Assembly: GCA_903886165.1 (NCBI GenBank)
Contig: CAISLL010000389.1
Location: forward strand, 1-30,411
Reading direction: 5' to 3'
Length of the DNA: 30,411 nucleotides
DNA from: an uncultured beta proteobacterium
GTDB lineage: Bacteria > Pseudomonadota > Gammaproteobacteria > Burkholderiales > Burkholderiaceae_C
The first letter of the stretch is position 1. Every line of letters begins with the position of its first letter. A model generated the notes under the pieces. The model was not told where the DNA came from and did no database searches. It saw nothing but the letters and a program-made list of their open reading frames with translations. Of the stretch, positions 8,180 to 15,465 are shown in pieces. A program made the position numbers and the translations under genes.

Positions 8180-8480
8180 AGGCCTCTCGCTGGCTGCACA
8201 AAAGCAGTTTGAAGGCTTGCGCCTGCGGTTTGCGGCCGGTCTGCAGGCGCGCTGGATTGATATCAGTCAGGCCGCCGACGCGTCAACACAACAAGTCTTG
8301 CTGCACCGTCTTTGTGGCAGCGCGGGCAGCTATGGGTTTGACCGTTTGGGGCACCTGGCCAGCCAGGCCGAGTTGCTCTGCGCCTCGGGTGACGGTATGG
8401 CACTGGCGCAGTGTTTGAGCCAGATCGAGGCTGAGATCAAAGTGGCAACCCACACGCAGTCTTTACCGAACACGCTTTGA
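8154..8480 (+). CDS. Hpt (histidine phosphotransfer) domain protein
   Basis: This 108-aa helical protein has the Hpt signature: H51 in LLHRLCGSAGSYGF fits the HxxxGxxxxxG pattern around the phosphorylatable His. The family carries phosphate between receivers and has no catalytic activity. The start ATG at 8154 lies inside the 3' end of the receiver gene, a 26-bp overlap in another frame. With the upstream kinase and receiver it completes a His-Asp-His relay set. Its last acceptor could be the N-terminal receiver of the kinase, or the OmpR-type regulator at 26510; both are inference. Confidence 0.85.
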   Translation: MAVTSSTAEGLSLAAQKQFEGLRLRFAAGLQARWIDISQAADASTQQVLLHRLCGSAGSYGFDRLGHLASQAELLCASGDGMALAQCLSQIEAEIKVATHTQSLPNTL

Positions 8481-8503
8481 GTCTGCCGGGTTTTATCTAA
8501 GGC

Positions 8504-8548
8504 TTGTCACAGTCTCGTGACACTTTGTGCGGGCACCCGGCATGTAAT
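8504..8548 (+). promoter_or_regulatory. Candidate promoter of the STAS operon, shared EPS-locus motif
   Basis: Half-sites TGTCACA (8505) and CGTGACA (8516) are 11 bp apart; a third TTGTG follows at 8525. TGTAAT (8543-8548) begins 35 bp after the C of the first CACA (8508), the same offset as at 5883, 11166 and 13186. The match to the 13186 copy extends to CACAGTC, the following ACACT and the TGTAAT box. This is the clearest copy of the motif. Confidence 0.68.
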
Positions 8549-8593
8549 ACAGGCCATCCACTTCTTAACCGCAAACTATCCAAGGAAACTATC

Positions 8594-8932
8594 ATGGAAC
8601 TCAAAGGCATCATTGAAGACAACAACGTACTGGTGATTGAACTGCGCGAGGACAACCTGGATGCCAGCAATGTGCGGGAATTCAAGGATGCCGTTCAGGC
8701 CGTGATTCACGAGCGTACTCAAGTGGTACTGGACATGTCAGGTGTCAAGTTTGTTGACAGCTCAGGTCTGGGGGCTTTGATCTCCTGCCTACGCCAGCTC
8801 AATGGGCGTCGGGGTGATTTCAAACTGTGCGCCATGTCAAAGACCGTGCGTGCGCTGTTTGAATTGATGCGCATGCACCGTGTGTTCAATATCCATGACA
8901 CCCGAGAGGAAGCCGTCAGGTCTTTTGCGTGA
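8594..8932 (+). CDS. STAS-domain protein (anti-sigma factor antagonist family)
   Basis: This 112-aa protein is a single STAS domain of the SpoIIAA type. The switch-helix motif FVDSSGLGAL is intact, with the phosphorylatable Ser in the S56-S57 pair. AAGGAAA lies 6 nt before the ATG at 8594. Members are switched by a partner kinase and phosphatase and bind an anti-sigma factor or another target. No such kinase or phosphatase is encoded in this window. In Vibrio fischeri the STAS protein SypA controls Syp polysaccharide output, so a role in EPS control is plausible by analogy. It leads the operon with the acyltransferase 22 bp downstream and has its own copy of the shared promoter motif. Confidence 0.9.
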   Translation: MELKGIIEDNNVLVIELREDNLDASNVREFKDAVQAVIHERTQVVLDMSGVKFVDSSGLGALISCLRQLNGRRGDFKLCAMSKTVRALFELMRMHRVFNIHDTREEAVRSFA

Positions 8933-8954
8933 GACGGCTTGAGTTTTTGTTTTT

Positions 8955-9965
8955 ATGAATTTGCAGATTGAAACCTTGCGTGGCCTGGCTTGCCTGCTGC
9001 TGGTGGCCTACCACGTGGTGGGTGCCGATGCCAGTCTGGGCTTGCAGGTGAGCGACGGCTCAGTGCGCTGGCTGAATGACGGCATGGCCTACCTGCGCAT
9101 GCCCTTGTTTACTTTCTTGTCCGGGTTGGTGTATGGCTTGCGGCCGTTTGGCGGGAACAGCCGGGCTTTTTTGAGCGGCAAAATGCGCCGCCTGCTGGTA
9201 CCCATGCTGGTGGTTGGCACCGTGTTCGCGGTGTTGCAGGCGGTGGTGCCGGGAACCCATTCGTCGGCGGGGCCTTGGTATTTGTGGCATGTCCAGCCTG
9301 TGGCCCATTTTTGGTTTGTTGAGTCGTTGTTTTGGGTGTTTGTGCTGCTGTGGGCATTTGAGCGCTGGTGCTTGCTGCAAACAGGCCGGGGTTTTGCGGC
9401 GGTGTTTGTGCTGGCCTGCGGGGTTTATCTGTCGGTGCGTGGCTGGGTGTGGTTTGGCATTGAAGGGGCCATTTACCTGTTGCCATATTTTCTGGCCGGT
9501 CTGGCAGCGACCCGTTTTTCGTTCCGGGTTTGGCTTGCCAAACCCTGTGTGAAAGGGCTGCTGCTGGCCTGCGCGGCCTGCGCTGTGTTGTGGATGGGCA
9601 TGCCGGTCTCCAACCCCGAACGGCGCACCGTCTGGATGTTGCTGTCTGGCCTGTCACTGTGCTTGCTGTGCCTGAGTTTTGGCTGGGCCAATCGCCATTT
9701 GGCAGGCATTGGGCGGCATTCGTATGCCATTTATCTTTTTCACGTCTTTTTTACCGCAGCGGCCAGGATATCCCTGAACCATTTGCAGATTGATGTCATG
9801 CCACTCGACCTGGTTGCAGGTGTTGTGCTGGGGCTGGCAGGGCCGATGGCGGTGGAGCGTCTGGCGAGCCGATTCAAGTGGCCTGCCGTGCTGCTGTTGG
9901 GCAAATCCCCCAGGGCTCGGCAAGGTGCTGGTGCGAGGTCGACGCGCCTGGCCCTGGCCCCCTGA
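8955..9965 (+). CDS. Membrane acyltransferase, acyltransferase-3 family
   Basis: The 336-aa protein has about ten hydrophobic segments and the family N-terminus: ETLRGLACLLLVAYHVV carries the conserved Arg and His of PF01757. These enzymes move acyl groups, often O-acetyl or succinyl, onto sugars from the cytoplasmic side. RHSYAIYLFHVFF near residue 255 is the typical late family segment. It probably decorates the EPS repeat unit; the acyl group and position are not known. It follows the STAS gene by 22 bp and directly abuts the next gene. A second, OafA-like acyltransferase is encoded at 16841-17977. Confidence 0.87.
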   Translation: MNLQIETLRGLACLLLVAYHVVGADASLGLQVSDGSVRWLNDGMAYLRMPLFTFLSGLVYGLRPFGGNSRAFLSGKMRRLLVPMLVVGTVFAVLQAVVPGTHSSAGPWYLWHVQPVAHFWFVESLFWVFVLLWAFERWCLLQTGRGFAAVFVLACGVYLSVRGWVWFGIEGAIYLLPYFLAGLAATRFSFRVWLAKPCVKGLLLACAACAVLWMGMPVSNPERRTVWMLLSGLSLCLLCLSFGWANRHLAGIGRHSYAIYLFHVFFTAAARISLNHLQIDVMPLDLVAGVVLGLAGPMAVERLASRFKWPAVLLLGKSPRARQGAGARSTRLALAP

Positions 9966-9980
9966 ATGCGAGGATGGTTC

Positions 9981-10598
9981 ATGGACAACATTTACCAAGC
10001 GGTTGAAGTCGCAAGCCCGATTTGGCAGCAGGCCGTTTTTCGCCTGAGTTGGTGGCACGGCCTGGTGGCCGTTGCCTATGGTGTGGCGGCATGGCTTTGT
10101 TTTTTGAATGCTCGGGCGACAAGAGAGGCGCAGGGGTCTTGCGCAATGTGGTGTGTGGCTGCTGCGTTGTTGTGTCTGATGGGTGCCAATGTGATGTTGC
10201 AAGGCGATGTGTTTGTCACCCAGATGTGTCGGGCCTTGGCCAGGTTGCAGGGCTGGTACGGGCAACGGCGCGAGCTGCAATACCTGGCGCTTGGCTTGGT
10301 TGCACTGGCCGTGCTGGGCTTGGGGTTGCGGGCTTTTCAGCGTTTTAAACCCCACGCGCAGTCCCACACCGATGCGGCAAGCGCCGCTTTGCTGGCGCTA
10401 CTTGTGTTGCTTGCCCTGCGCACGGTGTCGGCGCATGGCACAGATGCCATGGTCAATGCGCGATTTTTCGGCCTCTCCGTGGGCCGTCTTTTTGAGTTGG
10501 CGGGCATTGCGTGGGTGACCTTGAGCGCGCTGCGCAACCTTCGTCAGCCATCGACCAACCCCGAATCCTACCCATCAGGCACTGGCCGTCATGTTTGA
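9981..10598 (+). CDS. Unknown membrane protein in the EPS locus
   Basis: I do not recognise the family. The 205-aa product has four or five likely membrane helices: WHGLVAVAYGVAAWLCFL, MWCVAAALLCLMGANVML, LALGLVALAVLGLGLRAF, AALLALLVLLALRTVSA and LFELAGIAWVTLSAL. I chose the ATG at 9981 because GAGGA lies 6 nt before it; an in-frame ATG at 9966 directly follows the stop of the acyltransferase but has no such site. It is sandwiched in the operon and overlaps the next gene by 8 bp, so a role in EPS synthesis or decoration is likely from context only. Confidence 0.75.
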   Translation: MDNIYQAVEVASPIWQQAVFRLSWWHGLVAVAYGVAAWLCFLNARATREAQGSCAMWCVAAALLCLMGANVMLQGDVFVTQMCRALARLQGWYGQRRELQYLALGLVALAVLGLGLRAFQRFKPHAQSHTDAASAALLALLVLLALRTVSAHGTDAMVNARFFGLSVGRLFELAGIAWVTLSALRNLRQPSTNPESYPSGTGRHV

Positions 10599-11100
10599 AC
10601 AGATACGACAAGATTTGCGTGCCCACCAGGGTGACTGGGGCGCGCAAGGTTTCTGGGCCTTGCTGGTTTACCGTTTTGGACGATGGCGCTACCAAGTGCG
10701 CCCAGCCCTGCTGCGCAAGCTTTTTTCACTGGTTTACCGGGTACTTTACAAAGTGGTGCAGATCGTGACGGGCATTGAGCTGCCTTGTGAAGTTCCTATA
10801 GGCAAGAATTTTGTTATTGAACACTCTGGCGGCATCGTGGTCAGCGGGTTTGCCAAATTTGGTGACAACTGCCGAATCCGCAACGGTGTGGTGATTGGCT
10901 TGAGCCGCGTGAGTGACCCGTGTGCGCCGGTGTTTGGCAACAACGTGGACATCGGCGCGGGTGCCAAGGTGCTTGGCAACATCCGGATCGGCAATAACGT
11001 ATGCATTGGTGCCAATGCGGTGGTCTTGCAGGACGTGCCGGACAACTGCATCGCGGTGGGAGTGCCAGCCAGCATCAAGATCCGAAAGCCCTGCGAATGA
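10591..11100 (+). CDS. CysE-like hexapeptide acetyltransferase
   Basis: This 169-aa protein resembles the serine O-acetyltransferase/WcaB-type group. It has an N-terminal helical part (FEQIRQDLRAHQGDWG) and a left-handed beta-helix with hexapeptide turns: IGKNFVIEHSGGIVVSG (the His here is the expected catalytic residue), FGDNCRIRNGVVIG, FGNNVDIGAGAKVLG, IRIGNNVCIGANAVV, ending in VPASIKI. It would use acetyl-CoA. True CysE is longer (about 250-270 aa) and this position in an EPS operon makes a sugar substrate more likely than serine; that is inference. It is the last gene of the operon that starts with STAS. Confidence 0.85.
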   Translation: MFEQIRQDLRAHQGDWGAQGFWALLVYRFGRWRYQVRPALLRKLFSLVYRVLYKVVQIVTGIELPCEVPIGKNFVIEHSGGIVVSGFAKFGDNCRIRNGVVIGLSRVSDPCAPVFGNNVDIGAGAKVLGNIRIGNNVCIGANAVVLQDVPDNCIAVGVPASIKIRKPCE

Positions 11101-11165
11101 CCCAACGTGGCAGCTTGTTGACAAGTGGCTGATGCGCGCCTGCCCGGTGTCGCGCTTTCTAATGA

Positions 11166-11209
11166 GTTCACATTTACATCACATTTGAATTGGTCTTGGT
11201 GCGTATTCT
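11166..11209 (+). promoter_or_regulatory. Candidate promoter of the PilZ-GT2 operon, shared EPS-locus motif
   Basis: Half-sites GTTCACA (11166) and CATCACA (11177) lie 11 bp apart. TATTCT (11204-11209) begins 35 bp after the C of the first CACA (11169), the same offset as the other copies. The predicted transcript would start near 11216, after the in-frame TTG at 11190, which supports the ATG at 11247 as the real start of the PilZ gene. Confidence 0.55.
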
Positions 11210-11246
11210 CTGCACACAACCGATCCACCCATACAGGTTTAGTGCA

Positions 11247-11948
11247 ATGACCCCTTCCTCACTCCTCTCAAAAATCGACTCGCCTTTCGAAGTTCGCCGA
11301 TACCTGGGCTGGCACGTTGAACAGCGTGTTCCGCTGCGGCTGATGTTCGGACTCAACGAAGGTCATTTTCCAGCTTATGTGGTCGGCTTCGACGAAGCAG
11401 CGGGAACCATGGATGCGGTGTGCATGGGCGTGCCTGACATTCAGTCAAACGCAGCAGTGTCGTATGCCGCAATCGGCTCGACTGCCTCTGGTGCAAGATT
11501 TTTAGCGTCGGGACAGATATCAGCCGATGCTGCTGACCGTGACAGTTTCAAGCTGAGCCTTCCCCGCTGGCTGGATGTTTCCCAGTCGCGCGATTGCTAC
11601 CGTTGCGAGGCTCCAGCAGGCCATTTTCTGCATTTCAGCTCACCGGATCCGCATCTCAATGACATCATCTGCAAGGTCAAAAATGTCAGTCTCGGGGGCT
11701 TGGCCGTGGAATGGGAACCGCATGCAGGTACGCCTTCCTTTTCGGAAGGCTCACAAAGTGATGACGCTGTTCTGCAAGTTCGGGAAAGACCGATTCACCT
11801 GGGGAAATTGAGGGTTGCCCATATGACCCACGAGGCACGCAGGTGCGCCATCGGGCTGACCTTTGATCGCGGTGCTCCTCAAGAGTTTGGCTCGCTGGTT
11901 CTTGCGATACAGCGTGCCCATCACCTGGTCACCATCAACCATGATTGA
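11247..11948 (+). CDS. PilZ-domain protein (probable c-di-GMP receptor)
   Basis: The 233-aa protein has an N-terminal YcgR-N-like region (about 1-105) and a C-terminal PilZ domain. Both c-di-GMP-binding motifs are visible: RDCYR (115-119) as RxxxR, and NVSLGG (146-151) as the D/NxSxxG motif. Such proteins bind c-di-GMP and pass the signal to a partner. The gene overlaps the start of the GT2 gene by 8 bp, so the two products are probably made together, and the glycosyltransferase is the natural candidate partner. In BcsA a PilZ domain is fused to a GT2 and gates it; here the pair is split. A TTG at 11190 is in frame but lies upstream of the likely transcript start. Confidence 0.87.
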   Translation: MTPSSLLSKIDSPFEVRRYLGWHVEQRVPLRLMFGLNEGHFPAYVVGFDEAAGTMDAVCMGVPDIQSNAAVSYAAIGSTASGARFLASGQISADAADRDSFKLSLPRWLDVSQSRDCYRCEAPAGHFLHFSSPDPHLNDIICKVKNVSLGGLAVEWEPHAGTPSFSEGSQSDDAVLQVRERPIHLGKLRVAHMTHEARRCAIGLTFDRGAPQEFGSLVLAIQRAHHLVTINHD

Positions 11949-13134
11949 ATTACTGCTTGCGCTGGCCATGCTGCTGGTTACTCTGCCAAGCTTGTCCTTG
12001 CTGATTCTGACCCTTGCGGCGCTGGGGCAAAGACGCAGCGCTGAACAACCCCCAGCCACGGTGGATGGTTCGCCGCTGCGGGTGGCGGTGCTGGTTCCTG
12101 CCCACAACGAGTCAGTGAATGTGTTGCCCACCATCTCCTGTTTGTTAAAGCAACTCAGTCCCACCGACCGACTGCTGGTGGTCGCCGACAACTGCAGCGA
12201 TGACACTGCGGCGCTGGCCCGTGGCGCGGGTGCCCTGGTGGTTGAGCGACACAACGCTGAGCTTCGTGGCAAAGGGTATGCGTTGGCCTTTGGGGTGGAT
12301 GCCTTGCGCGCTGACCCACCTGACGTGGTGCTGGTGGTGGATGCGGACTGCGTGGTCTCAGACGGCGCGGTGGCCTGCATTGCACAGCGCTGTCGCGCAA
12401 CGGGCAAGCCTGTGCAAATGCTCAATTTGATGGGTTCCGTGCAGGGAGCCGGGCTGAAAATCAGGGTGCTCGAATTCGCCATGCTGATGAAGAACCTGGT
12501 GCGTCCACTTGGCTCTTTTCGCTTGGGGGGTGCTTGCCATCTGATGGGCACCGGCATGGCCTTGCCCTGGGCGCTCATGGTCAATGCCAAACTGGCCACA
12601 GGCCACATCACGGAAGACATGAAACTTGGCGTTGACCTGGCCATTGCCGGCCATGCCCCGCAGTTTTTGCAGCAAGTGCGGGTCAGCAGTGCGTTCCCCG
12701 TCGATGCCTGTGTGGCCAAGGTGCAGAAATCGCGTTGGGAACATGGTCATCTCGCCACTTTGGCAGAAGAACTGCCCGGCTTGTTGTCGGTCGCCCTGAA
12801 GACGCGCAAGTCAGCGCTGGTCGTGATGGCCATGGACTTGCTGATTCCACCGGTTGCCCTCTATTTTCTGGTGCTGGCGGTGGCATTGGGTTTGAGCCTG
12901 GTGGCGGGGATGCTGTGGCCGGTGTGGCTGTTGGCCGCAGGCGTGGCCAGCTTGGCTTCATTGGCTTTTTTCATGGCCATTGCCCTGACCTGGTGGTGTT
13001 TTGGACGCCATTTGCTTAGTGCTCGTGAGTTGCTGATGACACCGTTTTACGCGCTGTGGAAAATTCCGGTCTACCTGGCCTTTTTTCTGAAGAAAAGGTC
13101 TGCCTGGGTTCGCACCAAACGCGCCACTGAGTAG
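11941..13134 (+). CDS. Membrane GT2 glycosyltransferase (processive type)
   Basis: The 397-aa protein has an N-terminal helix (about 1-28), a GT-A domain and two or three C-terminal helices. Motifs: VLVPAHNES (nucleotide binding), VVADNCSDDT, the DxD in VVDADC, the TED in GHITEDMK, and QKSRWEHGH, which fits the Q/RxxRW element of membrane-bound chain-forming GT2 enzymes. It could extend the glycan at the membrane from an NDP-sugar. The ATG at 11941 overlaps the PilZ stop (ATGATTGA); upstream in-frame starts lie inside the PilZ gene. The sugar is unknown. Coupling with PilZ suggests c-di-GMP control. Confidence 0.87.
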   Translation: MIELLLALAMLLVTLPSLSLLILTLAALGQRRSAEQPPATVDGSPLRVAVLVPAHNESVNVLPTISCLLKQLSPTDRLLVVADNCSDDTAALARGAGALVVERHNAELRGKGYALAFGVDALRADPPDVVLVVDADCVVSDGAVACIAQRCRATGKPVQMLNLMGSVQGAGLKIRVLEFAMLMKNLVRPLGSFRLGGACHLMGTGMALPWALMVNAKLATGHITEDMKLGVDLAIAGHAPQFLQQVRVSSAFPVDACVAKVQKSRWEHGHLATLAEELPGLLSVALKTRKSALVVMAMDLLIPPVALYFLVLAVALGLSLVAGMLWPVWLLAAGVASLASLAFFMAIALTWWCFGRHLLSARELLMTPFYALWKIPVYLAFFLKKRSAWVRTKRATE

Positions 13135-13185
13135 TTTCACTCGCTTGGGTCACGGCCATGCGTGGTGGAAATGGGGCATTAAAAC

Positions 13186-13229
13186 CGCCACAGTCTGGTA
13201 ACACTCTGCAAGAGCCTTCGCCGTGTAAT
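13186..13229 (+). promoter_or_regulatory. Candidate promoter of the PCP-Wzy operon, shared EPS-locus motif
   Basis: Half-sites CGCCACA (13186) and GGTAACA (13197) are 11 bp apart. TGTAAT (13224-13229) begins 35 bp after the C of the first CACA (13189). This copy matches the one at 8504 closely, including CACAGTC and ACACT. It lies in the 155-bp gap between the GT2 gene and the PCP gene; nothing else was seen in that gap. Confidence 0.65.
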
Positions 13230-13304
13230 TGAGGTCTGACCAAAGCTGCTCATCCGGCGAACGGTTCCCAGTCAACCCCAGTTCAAAGAGTGAAACCAAA
13301 CCAC

Positions 13305-15458
13305 ATGGATACCAGTCAATTGCCAGGTCGGGGCATCAAGCCCTTACTGAGTCTGCGCAAGCACTACCGCATTAGCCTGTTCATCAGCCTGTTGGTGATC
13401 CTGATGGGTCTGCCTGTGGCATGGATCAAGGGCCAAAGCGTGTACAGCACAGAGTCTGTATTTCAGGTGTCTCCGAACTACATGAAGACGCTCTCAAGTG
13501 ACAAAGAGGTCGAGTTTCAATCCAATTCGCAATACCGCGAGTTTGTCAATCATTTGTCCAGCACGGTCAGGCGTTACGACGTGATCCAGCGCGCCTTGAA
13601 GAAGCTGCATGACGCAAAAATAGAGGTTCAGCCTGCAGGAATGACCGAGCGCAAATACATTGAAAGGCTGCAAAAGCTGGTCACAGTGCGCGCCATTCCT
13701 GACACCTACATGGTGCGTATTGGCTTTGAGGGCCAGGAAAAAGAACTGCTTGATGATGTCGTCAACGCCATCACCAATTCATTTCTGGAGACCACAAAAA
13801 GCGAACAGATTTTTGGCTCGGTGGAGCGCCTTGAGGCGCTTCAGGCCAATGCCGTCAGGTTGCAACAAGAAATCACGCAACTGGAGGCGCAGCGGGTTGG
13901 ACTGTCTGAACTGCTTGGGCTGACCACCTTTGGAGAAAACGTGGTCAACCCCTATGACACCCTGCTGGCGCAGGCGAGGGAGCAATATGCGTCCGCAGCC
14001 CGAGACCGGGCACATGCCGATGCCACCTTGCAGGCGTTTTTGGTGCAGCGTGAAACGCCGACATCGGTCGGGCGCTCCATCATGGAGATGCGCCTGCAGG
14101 ACACCGGGCTGCAGGCCCTTCGCTCTGAGGTGGTCAAACGGTCCGAGGAACTGGGCCGTGTGGCCACTGGTCTGGAAGATAAACACCCGGCAAAAAAGCC
14201 AGCTCTGGAGGAGCATTTGGTCATCAACAAACGGCTGCTAAATAGAGAAGCCGAGTTTGAAGCGGCAGCTTATGGCAACATCAAAAGTCGTCTGCTGGCC
14301 TCGCAATTGCAGACCAAGACGGTGGAGGCCGAGATTCGCGAGGGTTTGAAAAAAATTGAAGGCCAGGCCGCCGACTACGCAAGAAATTTTCAGCAAGCCA
14401 TGCGGATCACCGGCGACATTCGCAAACGCGAGCAAGAGCACAAGGAGGTACGCGACCGCCTCAACTATTTGCAAAATGAAAGCGCAGCCATCGGCTTTGT
14501 GCGGCTGGTGTCTGCCGCCCTGCCGGCAGAGACGCCCCAGGGGGTTGGAAAATTCAAGCTGCTGCTGCTGGTGTGTGTGCTTGCTGGCGTGCTTGCCCTG
14601 GTGGCACCGATTGCCCTGGATTTGTCAGACAACCGGATTCACACTGTCAACGATGCAGAAAAGCTGATGGGCATTCCCGCCGCCGGCTGGCAGGTCATGC
14701 GCACGGACTTGGCCTCGGAGATGTTTGCCAAGGAGCAGACCCGGCGTTTTGCGTCGACCCTGATCCGTAACCGCACACGAAGCTCCAAAAACCTGTTCTC
14801 CTTTGCGTCGATCAAGACGGCGGGAGGGGTGGACACGGTGATTCTTGACACCGCAGCGGCGTTGAAACAGCTGGGTTTTCGCGTGTTGGTGGTAGATGCC
14901 AACAGCTTCACGCCCAGCGCCTTGTTCAAACCAGACCAGCCGGGCTTGTCCAACTTTCTGTCTGGCCAGGTCAGCCTGGATGCGGTGCCGCACACACTTG
15001 TTCACCAGGACGAGCAACTGCTGGCGGTCGGATTTGGCGATCAACGGTCTACCGGTGTGCAGCGGCTTGACCTGCTGCAGCAAGCGCTTGCCCAATGGTC
15101 CCAGCAGCATGACTATGTTTTGGTGGCGCTGCCGCCAGTGCTGCTCAGTGCCGATTCCGAGTTGTTGATTGAAGCCCTGGGCCAGGTGTTCATGGTGCTG
15201 GAGGCTCAGTCGGTGAGCCGTGGCGAGGTGGTGCGGGCCAAACGCCTGCTGGAAAAGCTCGACCCTGAGGCTGTGGGTTTGTTTGTCAACAGCATTCCGA
15301 TGTTCCAGGGGGGCGGCTATATGCAGGAGCTGATGCTGGAGACCTTGACCAAGAATGACTTCAAGCACTTCATGAGTTTGTCAAACCTCAGGCTTCAGAT
15401 GGCGCTGCTGCGCGCGCGTTGGGTGCAAAATCGCATGAAGAGGAAACGCAGCGCCTGA
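13305..15458 (+). CDS. Wzz-type chain-length protein fused to a degenerate BY-kinase domain
   Basis: The 717-aa product has a first helix (ISLFISLLVILMGLPVAWI), a long periplasmic, largely coiled-coil region, and a second helix (KLLLLVCVLAGVLALVAPIAL). A cytoplasmic domain laid out like a bacterial tyrosine kinase follows. This is the PCP-2a/GumC-ExoP plan, which sets chain length and links to the outer-membrane exporter. The kinase part looks inactive. At about 14808 the P-loop should be, but ASIKTAGGVDTV lacks GKS/GKT. Walker A' reads VLVVDAN, and the Walker B position reads VLVALPP without Asp. There is no tyrosine cluster at the C-terminus, which is basic (RMKRKRSA). Start: ATG 13305 or GTG 13290; no good ribosome site decides. 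The Wzy-like gene follows after 7 bp. Confidence 0.88.
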   Translation: MDTSQLPGRGIKPLLSLRKHYRISLFISLLVILMGLPVAWIKGQSVYSTESVFQVSPNYMKTLSSDKEVEFQSNSQYREFVNHLSSTVRRYDVIQRALKKLHDAKIEVQPAGMTERKYIERLQKLVTVRAIPDTYMVRIGFEGQEKELLDDVVNAITNSFLETTKSEQIFGSVERLEALQANAVRLQQEITQLEAQRVGLSELLGLTTFGENVVNPYDTLLAQAREQYASAARDRAHADATLQAFLVQRETPTSVGRSIMEMRLQDTGLQALRSEVVKRSEELGRVATGLEDKHPAKKPALEEHLVINKRLLNREAEFEAAAYGNIKSRLLASQLQTKTVEAEIREGLKKIEGQAADYARNFQQAMRITGDIRKREQEHKEVRDRLNYLQNESAAIGFVRLVSAALPAETPQGVGKFKLLLLVCVLAGVLALVAPIALDLSDNRIHTVNDAEKLMGIPAAGWQVMRTDLASEMFAKEQTRRFASTLIRNRTRSSKNLFSFASIKTAGGVDTVILDTAAALKQLGFRVLVVDANSFTPSALFKPDQPGLSNFLSGQVSLDAVPHTLVHQDEQLLAVGFGDQRSTGVQRLDLLQQALAQWSQQHDYVLVALPPVLLSADSELLIEALGQVFMVLEAQSVSRGEVVRAKRLLEKLDPEAVGLFVNSIPMFQGGGYMQELMLETLTKNDFKHFMSLSNLRLQMALLRARWVQNRMKRKRSA

Positions 15459-15465
15459 TCACCCC

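Noticed and set aside
9654..10367. 237-codon minus-strand frame opposite acyltransferase and membrane protein
   Set aside because: Gln/His/Pro-rich antisense product crossing two genes, with no recognisable domain.
11111..11131. Imperfect inverted repeat after the CysE-like gene
   Set aside because: The stem around TTGTTGACAA is short and mismatched and no T-run follows, so it is not called a terminator.
11751..12719. 322-codon minus-strand frame opposite PilZ and GT2
   Set aside because: The composition (many Ser, Thr, Ala, Arg) is typical of a shadow frame and it spans two genes with clear motifs on the other strand.
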